Origin: Bacillota bacterium | Lineage (GTDB): Bacteria; Bacillota; Clostridia; Acetivibrionales; DSM-1351 | Direction of reading: 5' to 3' | DNA: 45,821 nucleotides | Assembly (NCBI GenBank): GCA_023441625.1 | Contig: JAEZOA010000087.1 | Location: 1-45,821, forward strand | In this document: in pieces, positions 6,981 through 16,607 of the stretch | How the letters are laid out: each line of letters begins with the position of its first letter | Position numbering within the stretch: position 1 is the stretch's first letter | Notes under the pieces: model-generated | The model's input: only the letters and a program-made list of their open reading frames with translations | Told to the model about the DNA's origin: nothing | Databases searched by the model: none | Program-made: the position numbers and the translations under genes

Positions 6981-7984
6981 TCCGATAAAAAAACTATTAT
7001 TACGCTCCTAATAATAACCTTTTTTAAGCCTTGCAGTAAAATAACATCTTTAGGTACAGGCATAATATATGTAGTAGCTTTAATAAAGTCCTTAATATCA
7101 TTATATTTATTAACCCAAAAATTAAAGTCTGACCATTTTGATGGAATTAGACGTTCTGGCCAATATGGCTTTAAACCTAGCATCCATAAAATAGCTATAA
7201 AAATAAATATTTCTGCAAAAATATACATTAATACAATTAAACTGCTTTTCCTTTGTTTTTTTAGCTCAACTATGCTTTTCATTAATAAAACAATTCCTAC
7301 AATACATACCGGAATAATGCTGATGATTTCGGCAATTTTAGTGTAAAATGCACTTTCTATTATAATATATTTAGCTTCTAAACCATTTTGTACGAAAAAA
7401 TAATTTATAAGCTCATTGCCCTTTTCAATATCATTGCAAATAAATTCAAGATTATTGTATTTGTTCTGTTCATCTTCGATTTGTATTATAAGCATTTCAA
7501 TACTTGCTTTAATAACACCTCGTACATAATAGGTCCTGTTTTGAACAACAATGGTATTTCCTACAGCATATTTTGTTCCAAATAAGCTGTAGGCTGTTTC
7601 TTCATCAATAACACAGCCCTTATAATCACCATCAATAACACGTGCTCCCGCTATAAACTCCATTGGGCACACCTGACTGCTATCACCGCTTACTTCATAT
7701 AATTTTGCAGAAGCTTTGTTCATCAAATCCTTTGACATAACTTCTACTTTATTAACTTGATTCCACATAGTTAACTCTAAAAGCTGACTTTTTTTTAGTA
7801 CTTCGTTTTTCAAGGCAGTTCTTAGGCTCTTTTCAGAAATACCTTCACCTTGAATACGTACACTAACTGCTTTATTATACTGCTCTTTTAATATCCTACA
7901 GTCATACATACTACTTGCCCACAGCAGTATTAGAAATGTAATTATTATAAAGCGTATCATCCATTTTATATATTTTTTATTCAT
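6941..7984 (-). CDS. MacB-like ABC permease without ATPase domain
   Basis: 347 residues: one N-terminal membrane segment (about 8-27), an extracytoplasmic domain to about 210, then two clear membrane segments and a partial third at the C-terminus. The sequence VRGVIKASIEMLII and the sixty residues before it resemble the periplasmic core domain of MacB/FtsX-type permeases. ATG 7984 overlaps the upstream HlyD gene by 8 bases, so both are translated together, as macA-macB pairs are. No ATPase gene is in the locus. The last about 15 residues (from SDFLRRESAHACRT) are coded by an atypically GC-rich palindromic segment that matches a second place in the window, so the native C-terminus may have been replaced. 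Confidence 0.65.
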   Translation of the reverse strand: MNKKYIKWMIRFIIITFLILLWASSMYDCRILKEQYNKAVSVRIQGEGISEKSLRTALKNEVLKKSQLLELTMWNQVNKVEVMSKDLMNKASAKLYEVSGDSSQVCPMEFIAGARVIDGDYKGCVIDEETAYSLFGTKYAVGNTIVVQNRTYYVRGVIKASIEMLIIQIEDEQNKYNNLEFICNDIEKGNELINYFFVQNGLEAKYIIIESAFYTKIAEIISIIPVCIVGIVLLMKSIVELKKQRKSSLIVLMYIFAEIFIFIAILWMLGLKPYWPERLIPSKWSDFNFWVNKYNDIKDFIKATTYIMPVPKDVILLQGLKKVIIRSVIIVFLSDFLRRESAHACRT

Positions 7985-9929
7985 CGCTATCTATCCTAAT
8001 GCGATCCCCTTCTTCAATATTTCTGTTGCTGCTTATAATAATTTTGTCCTTTTTATTAATAGTCCCTCTAATTGCAGCAGTAAGAGCATTTTTGTCTAAC
8101 ACCTCTATATTAATGCGTTCAGCAACAACTCTCATACCTAAGGTTGTATTTTTCTCACTGCAAATCAGAATATACTTGCTGTTTAAACCTTGCCTGATGG
8201 CCTGTATTGGTACACACATATCATATGTTTCAGATTTTTTAAGTACTTTAAAGGTAGCTTCAGTTCCAACTGCATAGTCTTCACTGGTCAATATAGCTGT
8301 AATTTCAACTGAGCCATCCTTATCTGCGCTACTGATAGCATCTATTACTAATTGCTCATTTTGTGTTTCAGGACTTGCTTTTATATTAATTTCATCTTTT
8401 ACTGAAAGATGTTTTGCATCCTCTTTAGAAATAACAGCCTTAAAGCAACACTTATCTATTCCAATTGAAACTATTGCACCATCAGCGTATTTTCCCTCTT
8501 CCAGTGTTAGTTTTACCAATGTACCATCGGCCGGAGCCGTAACTATACCATCATTATTAATTATATTCTTTAGCTTATTTGCTTCTTTTTGCAGATTCTT
8601 AATATTCATATCTAAAATTTCAACATCAAGAGCATCCATTTCATTTTGTATTCTTAAATTATTGGCTTCAATCGCCTTAGCCTTTATTGATTTTTCCAAT
8701 TCATAATTAGTATCTTCCAATACTCTGTCAGCAGTCTCAGCAGATTTTTTAGCTGAATTAATAGCTTGGAGAGCACCACTTAATTCTGTATCATAATCAA
8801 AAGGTTCCTTTCCTGCTTTTTTCAATTCTTCACTTGCGTTGTCCAATGTCTTTTTGGCTTCCGTAAGTGTTTTATCACATTTTTCTATCGTATGTTTTAG
8901 ATCTTCTTCTGCATAAGTTAACGCCTTTCTAGTTGCTCCTTCGGTATACTCAGGGTACTGCTTCTTCAAAATATTGAGAGTATTAGTTGCACTTGATAAA
9001 GCTTCATCATATTGTGATATTTCTGTTTCTTTCTCAACAAACTTTTCTTCATAATTCTCTTTTGCTGTAGCATAAGCTGGGTCAGAAGGATCTAAAGCGT
9101 TTATTTTCTCTATTAGTTCTTTCATTGTACGTTCCCAGTTCGCTTTTACTAAAGTTAGGGCATTTTTTGCACGAGTAACATCTTCTTCAGCTTTAGATAT
9201 TTCAAGCTTATATTTGTCATATAAATCTCCATCCTTAGTTAAGCTGTTGGCTAATTTGTCCTTTGCATCAGCAACTGCTCTTTGGGCAGTTAATATTGCT
9301 TCGCTATTTGTTAGCTCTACTTCTTCATAGTTTTTCCTAGCCGTTTCATATTCCTTTTGTTTGTTATTGATATCATTTTCAGCCAGCTTCTCAGCCTTTT
9401 CATTTGCCTTGGTTACTGCCTTATCATAGCTTTTTTGAGTATTCTCAATTTCTAACTGTGCAGCCTTCAAATCCAGTTCTGCCCTTTTCTTAGCATTCTG
9501 TAAATCATCATCAATATCAGATGTCACCTGTTGCTTTTCATTACTTAACCTTAATTTTTCTAATTCTAGCTGAGCTTTTTTAAGTTCTTCACTTTTTTCA
9601 TCATATTTAGCTTGAATATCAGTTTTAGAATATGTAAACAAGGGATCTCCTTTTTTTACCTTTGTTCCACATTGCGAATTAAGCTTTTCAATATGAACTT
9701 GCTCAACTAATTCTAAATACATTTCAGTATTTGAGTATATTGTTCCATTACCCTCGATTGTAAAACTTAGAGCATCTCTTTTCCAATTAGTTGTAGTCAC
9801 AAATGGTACAGTCAAGGAATCAACTATACGAGAAATAATTGTTAGTAAAAGCATAATAGAAAAAAAGCCAAGTAGCCATTTTTTTGCAAACTGCGTGGAT
9901 GTTATTTTTTTAAATTTAAACTCAAACAT
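7977..9929 (-). CDS. HlyD/MacA-type adaptor with a very long coiled coil
   Basis: 650 residues, longer than the usual 350-450 of the family. One N-terminal membrane anchor (about 19-40), a first lipoyl half-motif, a charged Lys/Glu/Ala-rich coiled coil from about 90 to 440, the second lipoyl half around GIVTAPADGTLVKLTLEEGK, then beta-barrel and membrane-proximal domains to the end. In Gram-positives such proteins sit on the outer face of the membrane and work with MacB-type permeases. ATG 9929 has GGAG (9937-9940) seven bases upstream; the TTG at 9935 is too close to it. The stop overlaps the MacB-like gene by 8 bases, and the start lies just after the MalG-type gene, so import-type and export-type components share a transcript. 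Confidence 0.82.
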   Translation of the reverse strand: MFEFKFKKITSTQFAKKWLLGFFSIMLLLTIISRIVDSLTVPFVTTTNWKRDALSFTIEGNGTIYSNTEMYLELVEQVHIEKLNSQCGTKVKKGDPLFTYSKTDIQAKYDEKSEELKKAQLELEKLRLSNEKQQVTSDIDDDLQNAKKRAELDLKAAQLEIENTQKSYDKAVTKANEKAEKLAENDINNKQKEYETARKNYEEVELTNSEAILTAQRAVADAKDKLANSLTKDGDLYDKYKLEISKAEEDVTRAKNALTLVKANWERTMKELIEKINALDPSDPAYATAKENYEEKFVEKETEISQYDEALSSATNTLNILKKQYPEYTEGATRKALTYAEEDLKHTIEKCDKTLTEAKKTLDNASEELKKAGKEPFDYDTELSGALQAINSAKKSAETADRVLEDTNYELEKSIKAKAIEANNLRIQNEMDALDVEILDMNIKNLQKEANKLKNIINNDGIVTAPADGTLVKLTLEEGKYADGAIVSIGIDKCCFKAVISKEDAKHLSVKDEINIKASPETQNEQLVIDAISSADKDGSVEITAILTSEDYAVGTEATFKVLKKSETYDMCVPIQAIRQGLNSKYILICSEKNTTLGMRVVAERINIEVLDKNALTAAIRGTINKKDKIIISSNRNIEEGDRIRIDSDE

Positions 9930-9939
9930 ATTCAAACTC

Positions 9940-10815
9940 CTACTCTTTTATTCCTGACGCCACAATTCCTTGCTCCAGATGCTTTTGACCTGCTAAGAAG
10001 AATAATAATGCTGGTAAAAGTATAATAACAGATGCTACAAACGATACGCCTAAATTGTCAGTTGCGATACTAGGCAAATACAAAGATAGCGGCCAAAGAG
10101 AGATATCCTTTAGAAATACAAGTGGCTGTTCAATACTGTTCCAGTACTCCAAAAAACCAAGCACCAGCGCAGATAATATTCCAGCTTTTCCCATTGGGAT
10201 ACCAATATAAATAAATGTATTCATTTCATTCGCCCCATCTATTTTAGCTGCTTCTATTAAAACCTCTGGAATATCTTTAAAAAATTTAGTCATGATAAAA
10301 ACCGGAAATGTTGAAAATGCATTCGGAAGTATTACTGCCCAATATGTATCTATCAAATCCAGACGACTAAGCATCAAATAGTTTGAAACCATTGTTACCT
10401 GAAATGGCATAATCATTAAAATAATATAAATTGTAAATATAATTTTTTTGCCTTTGAATTTTAATTTCGCAAAGCTCCAAGCTGCAGGTACCCCAACAAG
10501 TAATTGCATAAGAAGTGACGCAAAAACCTGTTTACAAGAATTCCAGAACATCACAAAAAACCGAGGTGAATCCAGAAGGAGCTCAAAATATGGCTGTAAT
10601 GTAGGATACTTAGGAATGATTGACCAATGAGCAAAGGTATCACCCTCTTTTAATACCACAGCTAAATTGTCTGTAACCTCACTTTTCCCCATAAAAGAAC
10701 CTGTGATTACCATGAAAAGAGGAATCCAGACTAATGCAGAAATTGATATCATAAGTATGGTAACTAAATTTATTTTAATTTTACTCAGCGAAATCACCCC
10801 TTTAGTCGTAATCAC
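9940..10815 (-). CDS. Carbohydrate ABC importer permease, MalG type
   Basis: About 280-291 residues with six membrane segments and the cytoplasmic EAA loop EAAKIDGANEMNTFIYIGIP that docks on the ATPase. Partner of the MalF-type gene directly upstream, which it overlaps. The start is uncertain: GTG 10815 lacks a ribosome site, while AAAGGGG at 10803-10797 would fit a non-standard CTG at 10788. Members of this CUT1-like class import oligosaccharides or glycerol-like compounds with a shared MsmK/MsmX ATPase coded elsewhere; no ATPase is present here. The substrate is unknown; the link to HlyD and MacB-like genes downstream is unusual. Confidence 0.85.
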   Translation of the reverse strand: MITTKGVISLSKIKINLVTILMISISALVWIPLFMVITGSFMGKSEVTDNLAVVLKEGDTFAHWSIIPKYPTLQPYFELLLDSPRFFVMFWNSCKQVFASLLMQLLVGVPAAWSFAKLKFKGKKIIFTIYIILMIMPFQVTMVSNYLMLSRLDLIDTYWAVILPNAFSTFPVFIMTKFFKDIPEVLIEAAKIDGANEMNTFIYIGIPMGKAGILSALVLGFLEYWNSIEQPLVFLKDISLWPLSLYLPSIATDNLGVSFVASVIILLPALLFFLAGQKHLEQGIVASGIKE

Positions 10816-11668
10816 CGCTAATCCATTGCAAAAACAGTATTACAACAAGTATAACTAATGTCATCATAACTGCTACTGCACACATTTTTTGTACGTCCAT
10901 TGAGATAAACCAGTTATTAAACAAATGTTGAAGCATATAAATACTGTCATGTGGATAGTTTCCAGCAATAAGGTATGCCTCTCTAAATACCTTGAAGGAA
11001 TTAATAAGTGACAAAATGGTGACAGTTACAAACGTTTGACGCAGATTTGGTAAAGTTACATAAATAAGCTTTTTAACCATACTACAACCATCAATTGCAG
11101 CGGCCTCATACATTGAAGTTGAAATGCCGTTTAGTCCAGCCAACCACAAAACCATATTATAGCCACAATTTTTCCATATATAACCGAATACTAATACGTA
11201 AAAAACTTTATTTGTATTAAGCCAGTCTACTTTAGTTAGTCCAAACTGATGCAGCATACCATTAAGTAATCCGTTTTTGTGGAAAACAACCTTCCAGAGA
11301 AGTACCACTGATGCTACTGGAATTGACATTGGTATTAAATATGACGTTTTTATAAAGTAACCGTATTTTTTCTGATTAATCAAAACACTTGATAATAGCA
11401 TTGAACACAGTAATAATAACGGAATACATACAATTAAAAACTTTATTGTGTTTCCCGCCCCTAATTTAAAGGCTTCATTTCTGAGTACTAGTGAATAGTT
11501 TTGAAATGCTATAAACTTTCCACTCATCGACTCTGTGAAGGATCTACGGACAGCATCAATAAATGGCTGTAAAATAAAAATCGATACACCTATTAGACTA
11601 GGCAACAAAAAAAGCCAACCCATTATTTCTTCTTTTGTTCTTATTTTAATTTTTATTGCTTTAGTCAT
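10802..11668 (-). CDS. Carbohydrate ABC importer permease, MalF type
   Basis: 288 residues, six membrane segments, with the conserved EAAAIDGCSMVKKLIYVTLP loop. ATG 11668 is preceded by AAAGGGG with a ten-base gap. It forms a heterodimer with the MalG-type product coded right after it. The gene follows the two-component kinase gene (start of 11725-13002 upstream) on the same strand with a 56-base gap, so one transcript from the regulator to the MacB-like gene is likely. The solute-binding partner is presumably the lipoprotein at 13911-16127. Confidence 0.88.
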   Translation of the reverse strand: MTKAIKIKIRTKEEIMGWLFLLPSLIGVSIFILQPFIDAVRRSFTESMSGKFIAFQNYSLVLRNEAFKLGAGNTIKFLIVCIPLLLLCSMLLSSVLINQKKYGYFIKTSYLIPMSIPVASVVLLWKVVFHKNGLLNGMLHQFGLTKVDWLNTNKVFYVLVFGYIWKNCGYNMVLWLAGLNGISTSMYEAAAIDGCSMVKKLIYVTLPNLRQTFVTVTILSLINSFKVFREAYLIAGNYPHDSIYMLQHLFNNWFISMDVQKMCAVAVMMTLVILVVILFLQWISGDYD

Positions 11669-11724
11669 TTGAACATTCCCCTTTGCTTTTAATGTAATAT
11701 TAGCAAAGGAATCTCTAAATAATC

Positions 11725-13002
11725 TTAAAGATTTATAACAAACGTCGCACCACCACCGTCTGTATCTTTTACATAGAGTTTACCTTTATGTAAATTAATC
11801 AATTCTTTCCCAATGCAAAGTCCAAGACCAAAGTGCTTTTTATCTGTTCTTGACTTATCTACACGGTAGAAGCGATCAAATATTTTATCTTTATATTCAT
11901 CTGGGATCCCAATACCATGGTCGATAACTTCAATTACTACATTACTTTTTTGATTATATGCTCGTAAAGTTATTGTTCCACCTTGTGGTGAATAATTTAC
12001 AGCATTATCTACCAAAATAGCAACTACCTGTTTTAGACGCTCCTTATCTGCAAAAATCTTAAAGAGCGGATTTTCAGGTAGTTCCAGCGACAACAACTGC
12101 TGTTTTGAATTTGTAAAAGGACAAAGCAAATCATATTCTTCTATTAAGAATGTATCAGTGTCAATTAATTCTTTTTGCAGTGTCCAGATTTTTGCATCAG
12201 AAGATGCAAGTAAAAGCATATCATCAATAAGTCTTGTCATACGTATACATTCTCCTTCAATTAATGGAAGGTAGTTTTGCACCTTTGTTATATCCTTCTT
12301 GAAATAGGATATACTTGCTGATATAACTGCCAGTGGGGAACGAAGCTCATGTGATGCTGCTGCAATGAATTCAGCCTGTCTTTGATTATTTTCTTCAACT
12401 GGTTTTATTGCTTTTCCAATAAATATACTACTTAACAAGAACAGTAAGCCATTGCCTGTTAAAGCAATAAGCAGGAACAATAAAGCCTGCTTCACTATTT
12501 TTAATATCCTGTCAGGAAGGTATTGAAGCAGCACTATACTTCTCCACTTCTGATTAACCGGAATAATCACTGTCATTGCTCTATATTCACCATTTATACC
12601 TGCTAATCTAAAAATACTACTTCTTACAACAGAGGCTGAAATAGGACTAATTGATAAATCCATTCCAGTTTTCTTAGCTTTTGCCTTAGCAGCTTCAATT
12701 AGTGCTGTTCTATCTACTGGCGCTTGTGCTGTTCCTTTGTAGGTTAAAGGATAGCCTTGATCCTCAATATATATAATTAATTGGTTTTCGCCTTCCATTT
12801 GTGATAGCCAGCTGTGCCTAATGGTATTAGCGTACCTTATTTTATCAATTATCATATCAGCGTTCTGCTCAAACAATCTTATGTTATGCTGTTCAGATTG
12901 CTGTAATGTAAAAAAGAACATATAACCTACTATTATAGTTAAAATAGTACTGGTAGTAATACCGCAAAGCAATATTAAACGCTTTTTAAAATGATGTAAC
13001 AT
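11725..13002 (-). CDS. Sensor histidine kinase of an OmpR-type two-component system
   Basis: 425 residues: membrane segment about 8-30, an extracytoplasmic sensor domain of about 130 residues, a second membrane segment near 170-190, then HisKA with SHELRSPLAVISASISYF (the phosphorylated His) and an ATPase domain with N-box DNAVNYSPQGG, G1 DHGIGIPDEY and G2 FGLGLCIGKEL. All motifs are intact. ATG 13002 follows GGAGGA and overlaps the regulator gene by 17 bases. It probably senses a ligand of the adjacent transporter or an envelope signal; the signal is not known. Confidence 0.92.
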   Translation of the reverse strand: MLHHFKKRLILLCGITTSTILTIIVGYMFFFTLQQSEQHNIRLFEQNADMIIDKIRYANTIRHSWLSQMEGENQLIIYIEDQGYPLTYKGTAQAPVDRTALIEAAKAKAKKTGMDLSISPISASVVRSSIFRLAGINGEYRAMTVIIPVNQKWRSIVLLQYLPDRILKIVKQALLFLLIALTGNGLLFLLSSIFIGKAIKPVEENNQRQAEFIAAASHELRSPLAVISASISYFKKDITKVQNYLPLIEGECIRMTRLIDDMLLLASSDAKIWTLQKELIDTDTFLIEEYDLLCPFTNSKQQLLSLELPENPLFKIFADKERLKQVVAILVDNAVNYSPQGGTITLRAYNQKSNVVIEVIDHGIGIPDEYKDKIFDRFYRVDKSRTDKKHFGLGLCIGKELINLHKGKLYVKDTDGGGATFVINL

Positions 13003-13675
13003 TTAATTCCTCCAGTCTGTAGCCTACAGAACGAATAGTTTTAATAGTAGCTTTACTTTTCACTGTATTTAGACTTTTCCTTAAAAAGAATATGAAATTA
13101 TCTAGATTGCCATCAGTTACATATGAGTCTACTCCCCATACGCGAGAAAGAAGTGTTTCACGTGTTAGAGTCTGTTCTTTGTTAATTATTAAAAAAGCAA
13201 GCAAATCTGTTTCTCTTTTTGACAAAATACAGCTTGTAGTATCAGATTTCAGCATATTTTCATTAACATCTAAAATGATATTTGAAAAGGATAATAAATC
13301 ATTATGTACTATAGCAGCTGGGCGACGAACTAATGCCCTGATTCTAGCAAACAACTCTTCCATTGCAAAGGGTTTTACAAGATAGTCATCTGCCCCTGCA
13401 TCTAATCCTTCAATGCGATTTTTTACTGTATCCATAGCTGTTACCATTATAACAGGAGTGATAATAGTATTGTGTCGGATTTCATCCATAATTGACAGAC
13501 CATCCTTTCCTGGAAGCATTCTGTCTAGAATTATTACGTCATATGCCTGCTGTTTTGCATAAAACAGAGCATCTTCACCGTCATTGCATATATCTGTTGT
13601 AAAACCTTTATTATCTAATTGTTTGCTTACAAGTTCGCATAAATCCTTGTCATCCTCTATTAATAAAATACGCAT
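12986..13675 (-). CDS. OmpR/PhoB-family response regulator
   Basis: 229 residues. Receiver domain (1-115) with acidic pair EDD, phosphorylated Asp in VIILDRMLPGKDG, and the KPF motif; winged-helix DNA-binding domain (130-225). ATG 13675 has GGAGGA upstream. First gene of the minus-strand locus and coupled to its kinase. Its likely targets are its own promoter and that of the divergent lipoprotein gene at 13911, which share the 235-base gap. Confidence 0.93.
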   Translation of the reverse strand: MRILLIEDDKDLCELVSKQLDNKGFTTDICNDGEDALFYAKQQAYDVIILDRMLPGKDGLSIMDEIRHNTIITPVIMVTAMDTVKNRIEGLDAGADDYLVKPFAMEELFARIRALVRRPAAIVHNDLLSFSNIILDVNENMLKSDTTSCILSKRETDLLAFLIINKEQTLTRETLLSRVWGVDSYVTDGNLDNFIFFLRKSLNTVKSKATIKTIRSVGYRLEELNVTSF

Positions 13676-13779
13676 AAAATTAATCCTCCAATTATTACTA
13701 AATATGCTTAATATATCTTATAATAATTATAAAACAATATCCTCTAAATTAGCTTAATTTTTTAGGGGAACAGTTACAC

Positions 13780-13809
13780 TTTTTTATTCGTTGCAGCCTG
13801 AATAAAAAA
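13780..13809. promoter_or_regulatory. Inverted repeat in the divergent promoter region
   Basis: Arms TTTTTTATTC (13780-13789) and GAATAAAAAA (13800-13809), perfect over 10 bp, lie in the 235-base space between the response regulator gene and the lipoprotein gene. It could be a regulator binding site; A/T-rich inverted repeats also occur by chance in such DNA. No convincing sigma-A boxes could be fixed. Confidence 0.25.
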
Positions 13810-13910
13810 ATAAAGCTGTCTCCACTAATAAAGATTCTTTAGAGATTTATATGTAAAAATAATACTGTAGCCTGTTGAAGCAGGTATATTATATTGTACG
13901 GGAGGTTGTT

Positions 13911-16127
13911 ATGAGAATTTTCAAAAGAGGTATTTCTGCTATATTAATTATTACGATATTAGTACTTAGTATAGCGGGATGCAGCAAAAGCAATGAAACC
14001 AGTATAAAAAGCAGCGGTGAAACTGGCAATAAAACTAACACAGCAATGGGGCGTTATGTTGAAACTGCTGTAGAGATGCCGGCAGACATTGGTAATGATC
14101 CAATATTTCAGATGGAAAAAAGTACTGACGGATATCCTGTTTTATATACCGGTGGTGGAACTAAAAAAGGGGTTTTCAAATATACTATGGACAGGGATGG
14201 AAAATGGACAAAAAGCAGTATTTCTTGGCTTGAAAACATTACTGTAGCAGGTTCTGATTTGTCAGGTATAGTTATGGATAATAACAAAGAAATGTATTAT
14301 TACTACACTGATTACGTTAATGATAAACCCTGTCCACACTTGATTAAATCTGATGGAAAAGCTATTAGTCTGGAAGGATGGTCAGATGAAAAATCAAAGG
14401 ATAAGAGTATTTCCTATATTCAGCTTCTTAAAAATGGTAACCTTATATGTAGTTACGAATATTCAAACAATCTGGTTACTTATGATAAAAACACTTATAA
14501 GATAATCGACTCTACCACTATCGAAAATGGTTCAAGGTTTGAATCCATTCTTACTCCTCTAGGTGAGAACTATGCTTTTTTTACAACTATTTATAATAGC
14601 AGTTCAAGTAAGTTATCAATCTATGATACTGAAAATAAGCTTTTAAGTGAAATCCCTCTTGATGCTCCTGAAATGCATGGTGGCACATCTTTATATGCGA
14701 CAGCAGATAACTCTGTAGTTATTTGTAATACAGATGGCATACATCTCTTAGCTCCGGAAGCAAAGGTATGGGAAACTGTTGTTGACGGTGCATTAACCTC
14801 TCTTAGCCTGCCATCCATTTGGAACCGCAGTTTAATTCAGGGTAATGACAATACATATTACATTTTGTATGGGGCAGACAGCTCAACTAAACTAATGAAA
14901 TATACCTATGACAAAACAGTTCCAACTAAACCTGAAAACGAGCTTACAATCTATTCTTTATCTGATAACTCCATTGTCCGTCAGGCTATAAATGTATTTC
15001 AGAGTAATAACCCAAATGTATTAGTAACTCTCAGGGTAGCAATGAGCAAGACTGATAGTGCCGCAAACAAGACTGATTATATTAAGGCACTTAATACCGA
15101 GCTTTTATCAGGTAAAGGGTCTGACCTAATTCTACTTGATGAGCTTCCAGTAGCTTCATATATTGAAAAAGGAGGTCTTTTGGACATAAGTGATGTTATC
15201 AATCCTATGCTTACCTCGAGTGAGCTACTGCCAAACATTATAAACAGCTATAAAACAAATGATAAAATTTATTCAGTTCCAACACGATTTATTATCCCTA
15301 CAGTTTTTGGAAAAACAGAAGTAGTAAATGCCTCCTCTACACTGGACAGCTTGGTTGAATACTCAAATAGTCATAATGATACAACTCTTTTTGGTAAGCT
15401 TACTTACTCTGATTTGTTACAGCAATTTTTGCCTATACATTTAAATACACTACTTGATAAAGATGGCTTTTTCAAAAGGCAAGAGCTGTCAGAATTTTTA
15501 GAAAAAATAAAAAAGCTGAGCGATGCTTCTGGCTGTGTACCAGCTTACAAAAAAGATGATGACTGGAGTGGCAAGCCTGGTGCATTGGATTTAGCTGATA
15601 ATGTTGATATTGTAATAGAAAAACCTTTAAGCATAACTAACTCGGCTTTAATTTTGGGTATGTTGGACTATATAAAAGGAAGCTTTACACCTTATGAAAA
15701 CTCCTTTACAGCTATTGGAGAAATAGGAATTAACGCTTCCACAAAACAAGCCGAGCTTTCAAAGCAGTTTATAAAAACACTTTTATCCTCAGAAATTCAG
15801 AACGAGCAATTATGGGATTGTGGTTTCCCTGTAAATACTAAGTCTTTAGAAATATGGAGAAATTATAAAGATGACGGGTTTCAGATAGGCACACAGGTAA
15901 ATGGCAAAGATAAAAAGCCACTTATTATTTCTGCTGGTTATCCTAAAGAAGAGTATATCGAAAAGTTTATTGATATCTGTAAAAAGGTTTCTAATAAAAC
16001 TACAAATGATGAAATTTTGTTTAATATTATAATTGAGGAAACTGCTAAATTCTTTGATGGAAACATGACTTCAGAGACAGCAGCCGATGCTATAATATCA
16101 CGTTCTAGGATTTATCTTTCTGAGTAA
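13911..16127 (+). CDS. Large solute-binding lipoprotein with N-terminal beta-repeat region
   Basis: 738 residues. The N-terminus has a basic start, a hydrophobic core and the lipobox SIAGC, so it is lipid-anchored outside the membrane. Residues about 50-340 have repeated short strands (for example YDKNTYKIID, IYDTENKLLSEI), like a beta-propeller; residues about 350-735 resemble the extracellular solute-binding fold used with MalF/MalG permeases, starting near ELTIYSLSDNSIVRQAINVF. This is about 300 residues longer than an ordinary binding protein. ATG 13911 is fixed by GGGAGG (13900-13905). It lies divergent from the regulator and likely serves the permeases at 9940-11668. Confidence 0.82.
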   Translation: MRIFKRGISAILIITILVLSIAGCSKSNETSIKSSGETGNKTNTAMGRYVETAVEMPADIGNDPIFQMEKSTDGYPVLYTGGGTKKGVFKYTMDRDGKWTKSSISWLENITVAGSDLSGIVMDNNKEMYYYYTDYVNDKPCPHLIKSDGKAISLEGWSDEKSKDKSISYIQLLKNGNLICSYEYSNNLVTYDKNTYKIIDSTTIENGSRFESILTPLGENYAFFTTIYNSSSSKLSIYDTENKLLSEIPLDAPEMHGGTSLYATADNSVVICNTDGIHLLAPEAKVWETVVDGALTSLSLPSIWNRSLIQGNDNTYYILYGADSSTKLMKYTYDKTVPTKPENELTIYSLSDNSIVRQAINVFQSNNPNVLVTLRVAMSKTDSAANKTDYIKALNTELLSGKGSDLILLDELPVASYIEKGGLLDISDVINPMLTSSELLPNIINSYKTNDKIYSVPTRFIIPTVFGKTEVVNASSTLDSLVEYSNSHNDTTLFGKLTYSDLLQQFLPIHLNTLLDKDGFFKRQELSEFLEKIKKLSDASGCVPAYKKDDDWSGKPGALDLADNVDIVIEKPLSITNSALILGMLDYIKGSFTPYENSFTAIGEIGINASTKQAELSKQFIKTLLSSEIQNEQLWDCGFPVNTKSLEIWRNYKDDGFQIGTQVNGKDKKPLIISAGYPKEEYIEKFIDICKKVSNKTTNDEILFNIIIEETAKFFDGNMTSETAADAIISRSRIYLSE

Positions 16128-16149
16128 TGACATATTCTAAGGTTTTACC

Positions 16150-16188
16150 AACCAGCTGGTAGTTACTTCTGCTGCCAACTGGTTATTC
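16150..16188 (+). terminator. Probable terminator of the lipoprotein gene
   Basis: AACCAGCTGG (16150-16159) pairs with CCAACTGGTT (16175-16184) with one mismatch, then ATTCTATT. It lies 23 bases after the stop. The T-run is weak. Confidence 0.45.
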
Positions 16189-16236
16189 TATTAACAGTTG
16201 TTTTAGAGGTCACGAAGCCTGCATAAGCCATGATAG

Positions 16237-16464
16237 TTATTTGTTTGCATTCATGATTTCAGTCATCAAGACATAAATTTCATAACCTGCAATAGACAGC
16301 ATTACTAAAAATACTATATTGAAGTAATAACTAAATGCGGAAATAATGATTTTAAGGACAAAGAAATTAAGTTTGAGAATGTTGTTCTGAAAAATCTTTA
16401 GATGTGAACTATAATCAAATATAGAAAACATGAGTAATATAAATCCTAACAAATTCATCAACAA
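16237..16464 (-). CDS. Small hydrophobic protein, doubtful
   Basis: 75 residues with two hydrophobic stretches and a charged end MTEIMNANK. No family recognised. There is no clear ribosome site before the TTG/ATG start near 16464, and the DNA is A/T-rich, so chance coding is quite possible. The gap 16128-16607 otherwise holds two hairpins (16150-16184 and 16496-16537). Confidence 0.2.
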   Translation of the reverse strand: MLMNLLGFILLMFSIFDYSSHLKIFQNNILKLNFFVLKIIISAFSYYFNIVFLVMLSIAGYEIYVLMTEIMNANK

Positions 16465-16495
16465 CTCAGTCTACAGCTTGATGATTCATGAGTAA

Positions 16496-16542
16496 GGGCA
16501 AAGAAAATTATTTATTGTTTATAATTTTCTTTGCCCTTTTGT
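16496..16542. terminator. Terminator hairpin after the sugar ABC operon
   Basis: Arms GGGC...AAAATTAT (16496-16512) and ATAATTTTCTTTGCCC (16522-16537) pair over about 16 bp with one bulged A. On the plus strand it is followed by TTTTGTG. It lies 70 bases past the stop of the yjfF-like gene and is the best candidate for the end of the minus-strand transporter transcript. Confidence 0.55.
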
Positions 16543-16607
16543 GTTATATAACAGTGCTTAATGTTTTGTGCTTTGCAAAATCTAGATTGAAGACATTTTC
16601 TATTTTG

